Shown: one piece after another, positions 1 to 5,338 of the stretch | Numbering within the stretch: the stretch's first letter is position 1 | Layout: each line of letters opens with the position of its first letter | DNA from: an uncultured Campylobacter sp. | GTDB taxonomy: Bacteria > Campylobacterota > Campylobacteria > Campylobacterales > Campylobacteraceae | Assembly (NCBI RefSeq): GCF_938040115.1 | Contig: NZ_CALHXD010000333.1 | Coordinates: forward strand, 1 to 7,907 | DNA length: 7,907 nucleotides | Direction: 5' to 3' | The notes under the pieces: model-generated | Told to the model about the DNA's origin: nothing | The model's database searches: none | Seen by the model: only the letters and a program-made list of their open reading frames with translations | Program-made: the position numbers and the translations under genes

Positions 1-156
1 GGCGAGACGACTATGAACGGCGAAGTAGACGACGGCAAATACGGCTTTTTAACAAGCGACAACCTAAACGCGCAAAAAGCTAGAGTGCTCTTGATGCTTG
101 CGCTTACGCAAACAACCGATAAGGCAAAGATCCAGGAGCTTTTCCTAACTCACTAA
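1..156 (+). CDS. ansB: L-asparaginase, type II, C-terminal fragment (5' end outside the window)
   Basis: The open frame runs from base 1 to a TAA at 154-156 and gives the last 51 residues of a protein. They match, as I recall it, the C-terminus of E. coli type II asparaginase: a VDD-KYGF segment, then L-N-x-QKARVLL-LALTQT, then a K/D-rich helix ending in an IQE-LF tail. The family hydrolyses L-asparagine to aspartate and ammonia; in Campylobacter this supports use of asparagine as a carbon source, and the enzyme can be periplasmic. The catalytic threonines and any signal peptide lie upstream and cannot be seen. In C. jejuni the homologue is usually named ansA, so the symbol is a matter of convention. 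The reading frame is clean, and the gene is followed 14 bp later by a long palindrome. The family assignment is firm; the subtype rests on the C-terminal match only. Confidence 0.88.
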   Translation, partial: GETTMNGEVDDGKYGFLTSDNLNAQKARVLLMLALTQTTDKAKIQELFLTH

Positions 157-169
157 AATTTGAGTTTGA

Positions 170-288
170 GCGGATATCTCGTGAGCGCTTTTAAATGAGC
201 TTTAATTTTTCTCAACCTGTAGCCTATATGGCTAGTCTCAATCGAAAAATTATGCACAACATTTAAAATCATCTCACGATATATCCGC
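170..288. repeat. Long imperfect palindrome (about 119 nt), ERIC/MITE-like in architecture
   Basis: Four nested pairs of inverted arms share a centre near 227-229. The outer arms at 170-185 and 273-288 are 16 bp with one mismatch (GCGGATATCTCGTGAG on the left). Next come TTTTAAATG at 189-197 with CATTTAAAA at 260-268, AATTTTTC at 204-211 with GAAAAATT at 244-251, and a central near-palindrome TAGCCTATATGGCTA at 220-234. Unpaired bases separate the arms, so the transcript would be a long rod with internal loops. The size and the intergenic position recall ERIC-type elements. I see no target duplication. It could instead be a structured RNA or an extended terminator, since CTTGTTTTTAT follows the right arm. 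Confidence 0.65.
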
Positions 289-344
289 CTTGTTTTTATA
301 TCGAGGCAAATTTGTTCAAAGCGTACAATTCGCCCTCTTATTCG

Positions 345-388
345 CAAAGCAAAGCTCATACTACCTAGCTTTTTTTGCTTTGTTTTTT
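345..388 (+). terminator. Candidate rho-independent terminator downstream of the asparaginase gene
   Basis: The inner stem is AAAGCT (351-356) with AGCTTT (367-372) and a ten-base loop. The outer stem is CAAAGC (345-350) with GCTTTG (377-382), and four extra T form a bulge. A run of six T follows at 383-388. The stem is AT-rich and the bulge weakens it, so this is a candidate only. It lies about 190 bp past the asparaginase stop, which is far, but no gene lies between them. Confidence 0.4.
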
Positions 389-501
389 ATTACGACGGAG
401 TTGCTAAATTTGCGGTCCGCTGTCTCTTTTGCAATTTTTTACTTCGATGAATTTATTTCAAATTTGAACTCAAATTTAAGATATTTTACGCGCAACTTAG
501 C

Positions 502-507
502 TAAAAT
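502..507 (+). promoter_or_regulatory. Possible -10 box for the DsrE-family gene
   Basis: TAAAAT lies 41 bp before the start codon, with an AT-rich stretch upstream and no clear -35, as is usual for Campylobacter sigma-70 promoters. AT-rich sequence gives many such matches, so confidence is low. Confidence 0.3.
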
Positions 508-548
508 TTGCCCTGTTTGCACCACAAAACCAGCAAAAGGAGCACAAA

Positions 549-908
549 ATGAAAAAATTTCTACTCATCCTCACAAATCAGCCCTATAACGGCACGGACA
601 ACGCGTATAATGCATTGCGGCTAGCAGGAGCGCTCAAAAATAGGGGCGAATACGTCAGGATATTTCTGATGAACGACGCGGTCGATCTCGCGCGAAATAG
701 CACGCAAAAGCCCGAAAACTACGACTTTGACCTAGCGGCAAAACTAAAAGAACTGCACGCAAACGGCGTAGTGCTAAAGGTCTGCGGCAGCTGCGAGGCT
801 AGATGCGGTCTGCACGCGGGCGAGCCGTACTTTGATAGCGAAATAAAGGGCAGCATGGATATCCTTGCTAGCTGGGTAGCGGAGTGTGATCAGGTGATGA
901 CTTTTTAG
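549..908 (+). CDS. DsrE/DsrF-family (YchN-like) sulfur-relay protein
   Basis: The product is 119 residues, the usual size for a single DsrE-fold domain. The N-terminus (residues 1-45) has the family pattern: a hydrophobic first strand (KKFLLILTN), a short loop, an A-rich helix (ALRLAGALKNRG) and a second strand (VRIFLMNDAV). The C-terminal half has a strand ending in VLKVCGSCEARCG, with cysteines at 79, 82 and 86, where DsrE/TusD-type proteins carry their sulfur-carrying cysteine. Another cysteine is at 113. Such proteins are small cytosolic oligomers that bind or transfer persulfide sulfur; the substrate here is unknown. The start is set by AAGGAG at 537-542, six bases before the ATG. The DUF1877 gene follows after 52 bp and could be cotranscribed. 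The family is well supported; the exact role is not. Confidence 0.85.
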   Translation: MKKFLLILTNQPYNGTDNAYNALRLAGALKNRGEYVRIFLMNDAVDLARNSTQKPENYDFDLAAKLKELHANGVVLKVCGSCEARCGLHAGEPYFDSEIKGSMDILASWVAECDQVMTF

Positions 909-910
909 GC

Positions 911-924
911 TGCCGTTAGCGGCA
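911..924 (+). other. Small hairpin between the DsrE-family and DUF1877 genes
   Basis: TGCCG and CGGCA form a five-pair stem with a TTAG loop, two bases after the stop codon. No T-run directly follows (AAATTTG does), so it is probably not a full terminator. It may only stabilise the 3' end or lower expression of the next gene. Confidence 0.3.
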
Positions 925-960
925 AATTTGCGTTAAATTTGAGATTTTTTAGGAGCAAAA

Positions 961-1458
961 ATGGGAATGAGCGCGCACTACTACGCCTATGCGCGAGACG
1001 ATATAGAGGCGATCAAAAACGGCGGCGGCGACGATGTCGAGGCGCTGGACGAATACGACCTGGATAAAATGTGGGACGCGATGCATAAAGCGCTAACGGA
1101 CAAAAATATGTTTGAGGCGATGAGTGCAGGCGAGATTTTCGCTACGCCAAATCCGCTTAGCTGGGCGATATTTGGACGCGGCATGGCGGGCGAGGAGGGA
1201 AGTGAGGCGGTATCTTACGTGGGCGCAGATGACGTAAAAGCCGTAGCTAAAGCGATGTCTGATACCGATATCGACGCACTTTTGGCAAATGTAGATTTTG
1301 CGGACTTTGGCGCTGCAGGCACGTATCCTGAGATATGGGAGTACGAGAGCGAATTTGAAGATATCAAAGCCGAGCTAAAAGAGCATTTTAACGGGCTTTT
1401 GGGTTTTTATCAAAATGCCGCCGACAAAGGGCTTGGCGCGCTAATCGTAATAGCGTAA
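961..1458 (+). CDS. DUF1877 (YfbM-like) family protein
   Basis: The product is 165 residues, close to the length I recall for E. coli YfbM. The start MGMSAHYYA is the family signature. It is followed by a helix with LDEYDLDKMWDAMHKALT (about residues 28-46), which matches the DLDKxWDAxH segment typical of DUF1877. After it come a glycine-rich segment near residues 70-80 and a V/A-rich helical stretch containing the VKAVAKAMSDTDIDALL part. The C-terminus is a long helix (EDIKAELKEHFNGLLGFYQNAADKG) and a hydrophobic end (LGALIVIA). No signal peptide or membrane span is present, so it should be cytosolic, and it is strongly acidic. AGGAG at 951-955 sits five bases before the ATG. The biochemical function of the family is not known to me. 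A role shared with the DsrE-type neighbour is speculation. Confidence 0.85.
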   Translation: MGMSAHYYAYARDDIEAIKNGGGDDVEALDEYDLDKMWDAMHKALTDKNMFEAMSAGEIFATPNPLSWAIFGRGMAGEEGSEAVSYVGADDVKAVAKAMSDTDIDALLANVDFADFGAAGTYPEIWEYESEFEDIKAELKEHFNGLLGFYQNAADKGLGALIVIA

Positions 1459-1469
1459 AATTACGGCAA

Positions 1470-1511
1470 ATCTCGTTAGGCGCTTGGCTACGGTGGAGCC
1501 GCTTTTGAGAT
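1470..1511 (+). other. Nested hairpin after the DUF1877 gene
   Basis: The inner stem is GGCT (1486-1489) with AGCC (1497-1500); the outer stem is ATCTC (1470-1474) with GAGAT (1507-1511). It lies 12 bp past the stop and could mark the 3' end of the DsrE/DUF1877 transcript. It lacks a T-run, and the unpaired stretches between the stems are long. Confidence 0.3.
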
Positions 1512-1559
1512 AAATTTAAACCCGCATACATAAAGTCAAATTTGTGGGGTTAAATTTAT
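1510..1559. repeat. AT-rich inverted repeat
   Basis: ATAAATTTAAACCC at 1510-1523 faces GGGTTAAATTTAT at 1547-1559, giving thirteen pairs with one bulged A and a 23-base loop. An alternative pairing of ACATAAA (1528-1534) with TTTATGT near 1555-1561 would compete with it. Its role is unknown; it could be a terminator element or part of the AAATTT-rich spacer pattern. Confidence 0.45.
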
Positions 1560-1804
1560 GTGGTCTAAGATGAGCTTTGCTTGCTAAATTTACGCTCTGC
1601 TGTTCTAAAAAAATGTAAACAAATGCCGCCGCCAAATCCGCTAAATTTACGTACCCGCGCATAACAAATCAAATTTCCGCCTCGATGCAAAAACAAAAAC
1701 GACGACTGAAGTAAATTTTGCTAAATTTCCGCCGCCCGCGCGCCGTTTTTTATCTTAAATTTATTAAATTTGATTTACTATTTCTTCAAAATTTAAGGCG
1801 CTTT

Positions 1805-2404
1805 ATGAACTACCTACTTTTTGCCGTTACGTTTTTCCCTATCAGCCTGATGCCCGGTATCAACATGACCTACGCGATGAGTATTGGCATGAGCCTGGGC
1901 TACGTGCGCGCGTTACCGATGATGGCGGGGCAGCTCGCCTCTCTGGCCTTCGTAGGTATTTGCTGTATGCTCGGTGTTGGCGCAGTTTTGGCGCATTACG
2001 GCTTCGCGTTTAAGGTTTTAAACATCATCGCAGGCCTTTATCTACTATATCTTGGCGCTATGCTGTTTTTTAGCAAGGGGCAGCTTAGCATCACGAAGGT
2101 CTCGCAGCTTCCGAGTAAAAAGCAGATGTTTTTAAACGGCGCCGTGGTCTGCATCTCAAATCCTAAGGCGTGGATTTTTCTATCGGCTTTGTTGCCGACT
2201 TTTTTGGACGCGAACGATCCTTTTAGCTTGTCTCGTATACTTTCTATCACGGTTGCGCTCGTTTTTATCGAGTTTTGCTCGCTAAGCATCTATGCTCTTG
2301 GCGGCGCGATACTAAAGAAATTTTTGCAAACCCACCTGCGACTTTTGGAGATTTTTACCGCCGTCGTTATCTGCACTATCGGCGTTTTGATGATGCTTCG
2401 CTAA
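1805..2404 (+). CDS. LysE/RhtB-family amino-acid exporter
   Basis: The product is 199 residues and fits the usual 195-215 of the LysE/RhtB family, inner-membrane exporters of amino acids or related small molecules. The N-terminus carries the signature region: a first span (LLFAVTFFPISLMPGINMTYAM) with the PGP-like motif present as MPGINM, then GxxxGxxRALPMMAGQ. Further spans follow at about residues 45-70 and 72-92 (LNIIAGLYLLYLGAMLFF). A loop with FLNGAVVCISNPKAWIFLSALLPTF then gives the conserved NPKAxxFF-type motif. Two more spans complete the C-terminus. I chose ATG 1805 because AAGG (1795-1798) lies six bases upstream and the family signature starts at once. The in-frame TTG at 1718 would add 29 residues (RRPRAVFYLKF...) and has no support. 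The substrate cannot be read from sequence. The gene looks monocistronic. Confidence 0.88.
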   Translation: MNYLLFAVTFFPISLMPGINMTYAMSIGMSLGYVRALPMMAGQLASLAFVGICCMLGVGAVLAHYGFAFKVLNIIAGLYLLYLGAMLFFSKGQLSITKVSQLPSKKQMFLNGAVVCISNPKAWIFLSALLPTFLDANDPFSLSRILSITVALVFIEFCSLSIYALGGAILKKFLQTHLRLLEIFTAVVICTIGVLMMLR

Positions 2405-2434
2405 ATTTACCGGCCGAATTCTAGTTAAATTTGA

Positions 2435-2440
2435 TAAAAT
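2435..2440 (+). promoter_or_regulatory. -10 box of the two-component operon
   Basis: TAAAAT in the context TTGATAAAATAGG lies 55 bp before the regulator's start codon. The AT-rich upstream sequence and missing -35 fit Campylobacter sigma-70 promoters. Directly downstream is AGGACAAA (2441-2448), which resembles the octamers in front of the microprotein gene at 5281-5299, so autoregulation is possible but rests on one copy. Confidence 0.5.
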
Positions 2441-2458
2441 AGGACAAAATTTATCGCC

Positions 2459-2480
2459 TTGCCCGTTAAATTCGGGGCAA
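2459..2480 (+). other. Leader hairpin before the response-regulator gene
   Basis: TTGCCC (2459-2464) can pair perfectly with GGGCAA (2475-2480) around a ten-base loop. It ends four bases before the ribosome binding site AAGGA (2485-2489) and would lie within the predicted leader transcript. It may affect translation or be incidental. Confidence 0.4.
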
Positions 2481-2495
2481 ATTTAAGGAAAATAA

Positions 2496-3170
2496 ATGTT
2501 TAAAATTTTAGTCGCCGAGGATGACGAAAATTTAAATAAAATAATCTGCCTAAAGCTCGCGCAGGAGGGCTTTTCGCCGCTTGCGGCTTTTGACGGAGAG
2601 CTGGCTTTGCAGCTGCTAGAAAGCGAGCGTGCCGACCTTGTGATCACCGATATCATGATGCCAAGGCTTAGCGGATACGAGCTAACCAAGCAAATCAAGC
2701 TGCTAGACGAGTCGCTGCCCGTGCTCATGATAACGGCAAAAAGCGGCATGGATGGCATGGAGAAGGGCTTTGTCACGGGAGCGGACGACTATATGAGCAA
2801 GCCTTTAAATTTAAAGGAGCTGATCTTACGCATAAACGCGCTTTTGCGCCGAGCCAAGATCGCTAGCGGCAAGCGGCTGAGGTTTAAAAACTCCGAGCTA
2901 GACTATGCGGCACTTAGCCTAAAAATCGGCGGCGAGGCCGTGGAGCTCGCGCCAAAGGAGTTTTATCTACTCTTTTTGCTGCTCTCAAATCCTGGCAAAA
3001 TTTTCACTCGTCTTGAAATCATGCAAGAAATTTGGGGCTACGATACGGATAGCGACGAGCGTGCGGTCGATACGCACGTAAAAAAGCTACGCCGCAAGCT
3101 AGAAAGCTGCACGGACTTTGAGATAGCTACGGTGCGCGGCATCGGCTATAAGGGCGAAATTTACGAGTGA
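2496..3170 (+). CDS. OmpR/PhoB-family two-component response regulator
   Basis: The product is 224 residues with the standard two domains. The receiver domain (1-120) has the acidic pair D9/D10, the phospho-acceptor D52 in VITDIMMP, T80 in the LMITAKS strand and K102 in the MSKPLNLKEL segment, so all the switch residues are present. The winged-helix DNA-binding domain (about 127-224) contains the ELAPKEFYLLFLLLSNPGKIFTR segment, the helix with REIMQEIWG-like sequence (LEIMQEIWGYD), the recognition-helix segment RAVDTHVKKLRRKLE and the wing VRGIGYK. It is a cytosolic DNA-binding regulator. AAGGA at 2485-2489 is six bases before the ATG. The secreted repeat protein follows after 16 bp and the kinase after that, so its cognate kinase is almost certainly the one at 4025. 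A likely target is the repeat array at 5271-5309 (inference). Confidence 0.96.
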   Translation: MFKILVAEDDENLNKIICLKLAQEGFSPLAAFDGELALQLLESERADLVITDIMMPRLSGYELTKQIKLLDESLPVLMITAKSGMDGMEKGFVTGADDYMSKPLNLKELILRINALLRRAKIASGKRLRFKNSELDYAALSLKIGGEAVELAPKEFYLLFLLLSNPGKIFTRLEIMQEIWGYDTDSDERAVDTHVKKLRRKLESCTDFEIATVRGIGYKGEIYE

Positions 3171-3186
3171 GGGGCTGGGAGACAAA

Positions 3187-4044
3187 GTGAAAATTTTAAA
3201 AGCTATTTTCGCGGTGGCATCGGCGGTTTGCTATCTAAACTCGGCCGTTTTACCAGAAAGCGACTGGAGTAAAAAAGATCTAAAAGGCGAGGTCAAAAGC
3301 ATGACGGCTACGGAGCACGAATACTCCGTAGATGGCTCCGGCGCGCTAGAAAATACGCGCGTGAAGCGGACGGAGTTTAACGAAAACGGCTATATACTGC
3401 AAGAAACCGAGCATATAAACGGCGTGCCAAACAGCTCGGTTTTGTTTGAGTACGGTAAAGACGGGCTAATACGCAAAAAATATCAAGATAGCGCCGTTTA
3501 TCTCTACGAATACGAATTTGACGGCGAAAATTTAGTCGCGACGGCCAAAGAACAGCATGTGGGGGATAAATTTTATCCGCGCACGGAGAAAATTACCTAC
3601 GGCAAGGACGGCAAAATGATCGCTCGGGCGGCGTATTCGGGCGGGACGCTAGTGACGGACGATAGCTACGTCTACGACGAAAAGGGCGTTTTAACGCGGA
3701 TAGAAAATAATATGGAGCCGCGCAACGGCATAGAGATAAGCTTCGAGCGCAAGCCAAACGGCGAATACGAAAAAATCACGCAAGCCCCGAACTCAAAATG
3801 GGTTTATTACTACGCCGCAAACGGCGACGAGATGGAGTATACGTCGGTAAATTACTTCGGCTCTGAGGCAAAAATAGGGCAAATCTTGCAGTTTAAGGAT
3901 ATAAGCAGGGACGAGCGGGGAAATTTGACGCGTAAAACCTCGGTCAAATTTAAGCCCGCGGACAAATACTATGAAAACGGCGATATAAAAGAGATCGGTC
4001 TATATAAAAAAACGGAAATAAAATATGAATACTACGCAAAATAA
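3187..4044 (+). CDS. Secreted protein with RHS/YD-like repeats, between regulator and kinase genes
   Basis: The product is 285 residues with a GTG start; GGGAG at 3177-3181 lies five bases upstream. Residues 1-20 form a signal peptide (KILK, then a hydrophobic A/V-rich core, cleavage probably near NSA-VLP). There is no lipobox: the one early cysteine follows SAV. The mature part opens with DLKGEVKSMT, then has about nine degenerate repeats of the pattern aromatic-x-aromatic-D/N/G-x-x-G-x-L/I, roughly every 21-32 residues, near residues 64, 88, 110, 138, 162, 187, 209, 241 and 262. Clear copies are YGKDGLIRKK, YGKDGKMIAR, YDEKGVLTRI and RDERGNLTRK. This resembles short RHS/YD-type beta-repeat proteins of Gram-negative bacteria; it is far too short for an RHS toxin and has no toxin domain. 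It should be periplasmic. Its gene overlaps the kinase start by 20 bp, which implies coupled expression and suggests a sensory partner. That function is inference. Confidence 0.8.
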   Translation: MKILKAIFAVASAVCYLNSAVLPESDWSKKDLKGEVKSMTATEHEYSVDGSGALENTRVKRTEFNENGYILQETEHINGVPNSSVLFEYGKDGLIRKKYQDSAVYLYEYEFDGENLVATAKEQHVGDKFYPRTEKITYGKDGKMIARAAYSGGTLVTDDSYVYDEKGVLTRIENNMEPRNGIEISFERKPNGEYEKITQAPNSKWVYYYAANGDEMEYTSVNYFGSEAKIGQILQFKDISRDERGNLTRKTSVKFKPADKYYENGDIKEIGLYKKTEIKYEYYAK

Positions 4045-5086
4045 GAAAAAATACCTAATCAGCCTAAAAACCTACACGGCGGCGATGTTTATCTTCGTCT
4101 TTTGCGTGCTTTGCGTCGCGGCGTCGGCGGCGATACTGGCTTACGAGCGGATATTTGAGATAAAGCTTGGGATGTTTTGGGGCATTATCAGCTTTTGCGC
4201 GATCGTGATGGGCGCGGGCGGAGCGATATTTTATGCCGTAACGGCGTATTTTTTAAGATACGTCGAGAGCTTTAGGCAAGCGGCGGGAAAGATCGCTAGA
4301 GGCGACTTTGCCGTTAGGGTCGCGCGCAAAAACTGCAAGCGCGGCGCAGATAGCGAATACCTTCACGAGCTGGACGAACTGGCGGCAAATATAAATTTGA
4401 CCGCGTCGGCGCTGGAAAAAATGGACTACATGCAAAAGGACTTCGTCTCAAACGTCTCACACGAGCTAAAAACGCCCCTAAGCGTCATCAGCGGCTACTG
4501 CGAGATCGCGCAGGACGAGACGGACGAGACGCGCAGAAACGAGTATCTGGGGCTCATAAAAGAGCAGGCAAACTCGCTAAGTAGGCTGTGCGAGGACATG
4601 CTGCTGCTCTCGCGGCTAGATAGCCAAGCGGGCGTAAATTTGGACGAAAACGTGCGAGTAGACGAGCAGCTACGAAAGGCCGCGGCGATGCTGATGCAAA
4701 AGTACGACGGGCGGGAGTTTGATCTAGATCTAGCCGCCGTAAGCGTACGCAGCAACGCCTCGATGCTAGCGCAAATTTGGCTAAATTTGATGGATAACGC
4801 GCTAAAGTACTCAGCCGCCGATATCGGCGTGAGCTGCCGCGAAGAGGGCGGGCGGCTTGTCGTGTGCATCAGCGACGAGGGGGCGGGCATAGAGGCTAAA
4901 AAGCTAGAAAAAATCTACGATAAATTTTATCAATGCGAGGAGTCGCACAAGGGCAAAGGTAGCGGCCTGGGGCTATCTATCGTGCGGCGTATCGTTCATC
5001 TTTTAGGCGGGGACATAAGCTATGAAAGCGAGCCAGGACGCGGTACGACCGTAAGCGTGAAAATCCCAAACGCGCGTAAAATTTGA
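4025..5086 (+). CDS. Sensor histidine kinase with minimal periplasmic loop
   Basis: The product is 353 residues. Two membrane spans (about 16-40 and 50-76) are separated by only about nine residues (ERIFEIKLG), so there is no periplasmic sensor domain. A HAMP-like linker follows (about 77-130, with LRYVESFRQAAGKIARGDF). The HisKA domain has the H-box FVSNVSHELKTPL with phospho-acceptor H146. The ATPase domain shows the N-box (NLMDNALKYS, with N254 and N258), the G1 box DEGAGI (284-289), the F-box (KFYQ, 300-303) and the G2 box GKGSGLGLSI (310-319), so it should be active. The start ATG lies inside the end of the preceding gene; GGA at 4014-4016 precedes it and coupling is likely. It should phosphorylate the regulator encoded at 2496. 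The short loop suggests that it senses within the membrane or through the secreted neighbour. Confidence 0.95.
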   Translation: MNTTQNKKKYLISLKTYTAAMFIFVFCVLCVAASAAILAYERIFEIKLGMFWGIISFCAIVMGAGGAIFYAVTAYFLRYVESFRQAAGKIARGDFAVRVARKNCKRGADSEYLHELDELAANINLTASALEKMDYMQKDFVSNVSHELKTPLSVISGYCEIAQDETDETRRNEYLGLIKEQANSLSRLCEDMLLLSRLDSQAGVNLDENVRVDEQLRKAAAMLMQKYDGREFDLDLAAVSVRSNASMLAQIWLNLMDNALKYSAADIGVSCREEGGRLVVCISDEGAGIEAKKLEKIYDKFYQCEESHKGKGSGLGLSIVRRIVHLLGGDISYESEPGRGTTVSVKIPNARKI

Positions 5087-5097
5087 GGCAAAGCGCG

Positions 5098-5139
5098 GCT
5101 AAATTTGAGCAAATTTGCGCTTTTGCGGGCAAATTTAGC
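5098..5139. repeat. Inverted repeat after the kinase gene
   Basis: GCTAAATTTG at 5098-5107 and CAAATTTAGC at 5130-5139 are perfect ten-base arms. The loop contains a further palindrome, GCAAATTTGC at 5109-5118. It starts 12 bp past the kinase stop. There is no T-run, so it may be a transcript end protected by structure, or part of the AAATTT cluster. Confidence 0.4.
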
Positions 5140-5265
5140 TATCGGGGCGCATGGCAAATTTGACTTGCGGACGCAAAATTTGACGAAAATTTAAATTTGC
5201 CGCAAGCGACGCAACCGAGTTTGCCGTAAATTTGACGAAATAAGCGCAAATTTAACGCGAAATTT
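5101..5265. repeat. Cluster of ten AAATTT words
   Basis: AAATTT occurs at 5101, 5111, 5131, 5156, 5176, 5187, 5193, 5228, 5248 and 5260, mostly as (C/T/G)AAATTTG(A/C). Chance would give well under one in 165 bp at this composition. The same word is common in every spacer of this window, so it looks like a genus-level sequence habit, but this is the densest run. A nested hairpin lies within it: CTTGCG (5164-5169) with CGCAAG (5201-5206), and GCAAAATTT (5173-5181) with AAATTTGC (5193-5200). Confidence 0.6.
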
Positions 5266-5270
5266 TAAAA

Positions 5271-5309
5271 AGTCATACAAAGGACACATTGAGGACACAA
5301 AAGGTCATT
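5271..5309 (+). promoter_or_regulatory. Four phased direct repeats, candidate OmpR-family operator
   Basis: The octamers AGTCATAC (5271), AGGACACA (5281), AGGACACA (5292) and AGGTCATT (5302) follow one another with starts spaced 10, 11 and 10 bp, one helical turn each. The middle two are identical. The last touches the -10 box at 5309, and the third covers the -35 region. Direct repeats at this spacing are what OmpR-type regulators usually bind as head-to-tail dimers, and one such regulator is encoded in the adjacent operon. A site over -35 may activate or repress. The geometry is seen directly; the identity of the binding protein is inference. Confidence 0.55.
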
Positions 5310-5314
5310 ATAAT
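5309..5314 (+). promoter_or_regulatory. -10 box of the microprotein gene
   Basis: A perfect TATAAT preceded by TCAT lies 24 bp before the start codon. The predicted transcript start is near 5321, giving a very short leader. TTGAGG at 5289-5294 is too close (14 bp) to be a good -35, which fits a promoter that depends on an activator or one of the usual -35-less Campylobacter type. Confidence 0.75.
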
Positions 5315-5338
5315 TCTCCAAAAATAAAGGAGAAAAAG

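Larger units (their letters stand above)
157..548. other. Gene-free stretch with a long palindrome, a terminator-like hairpin and a promoter
   Basis: No convincing gene is seen in these 392 bases. The stretch holds an imperfect palindrome (170-288), a stem-loop followed by six T (345-388) and a possible -10 box (502-507) before the DsrE-family gene. Two open frames cross it, one on each strand (153-359 minus, 290-589 plus). Both have low-complexity, basic or aromatic-rich products, one starts with TTG, neither has a good ribosome binding site, and the plus-strand one overlaps the next gene. I treat both as chance. Confidence 0.7.
1459..1804. other. Gene-free stretch with nested inverted repeats
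   Basis: No supported gene lies in these 346 bases. It holds a nested hairpin (1470-1511), an AT-rich inverted repeat (1510-1559), and several repeats of GCTAAATTT(A/C)CG, for example near 1584, 1640 and 1720. A TTG codon at 1718 opens a frame continuous with the exporter gene, but the residues it would add are not exporter-like. A weak -10-like TACTAT lies at 1776-1781. Base composition is similar to the other spacers in the window. Confidence 0.6.

Noticed and set aside
153..359. 68-codon open frame on the minus strand in the first spacer
   Set aside because: It runs through the palindrome, has a basic low-information product, no good ribosome binding site and overlaps the asparaginase stop; its length is expected by chance.
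290..589. 99-codon open frame on the plus strand
   Set aside because: It starts with TTG without a ribosome binding site, crosses a terminator-like hairpin and overlaps the well-supported DsrE-family gene in another frame.
1718..1804. Upstream extension of the exporter gene to a TTG start
   Set aside because: The added 29 residues are not family-like and no ribosome binding site precedes the TTG, while ATG 1805 has AAGG at good spacing and begins at the family's first membrane span.
3187..3250. Lipoprotein signal in the repeat protein
   Set aside because: The only early cysteine follows SAV, which does not fit a lipobox; an ordinary signal peptide is more likely.
3187..4044. RHS toxin or polymorphic toxin
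   Set aside because: The protein has only about nine short repeats, no RHS core motif and no C-terminal toxin domain, and no immunity gene follows.
4495..4890. 131-codon open frame on the minus strand inside the kinase gene
   Set aside because: It is a serine-rich shadow of the kinase's codon pattern; the plus-strand frame carries all kinase motifs.
5101..5265. CRISPR array or replication-origin iterons
   Set aside because: The AAATTT words are only six bases long, irregularly spaced and found in all the spacers; there are no uniform repeat-spacer units and no DnaA or Rep context.
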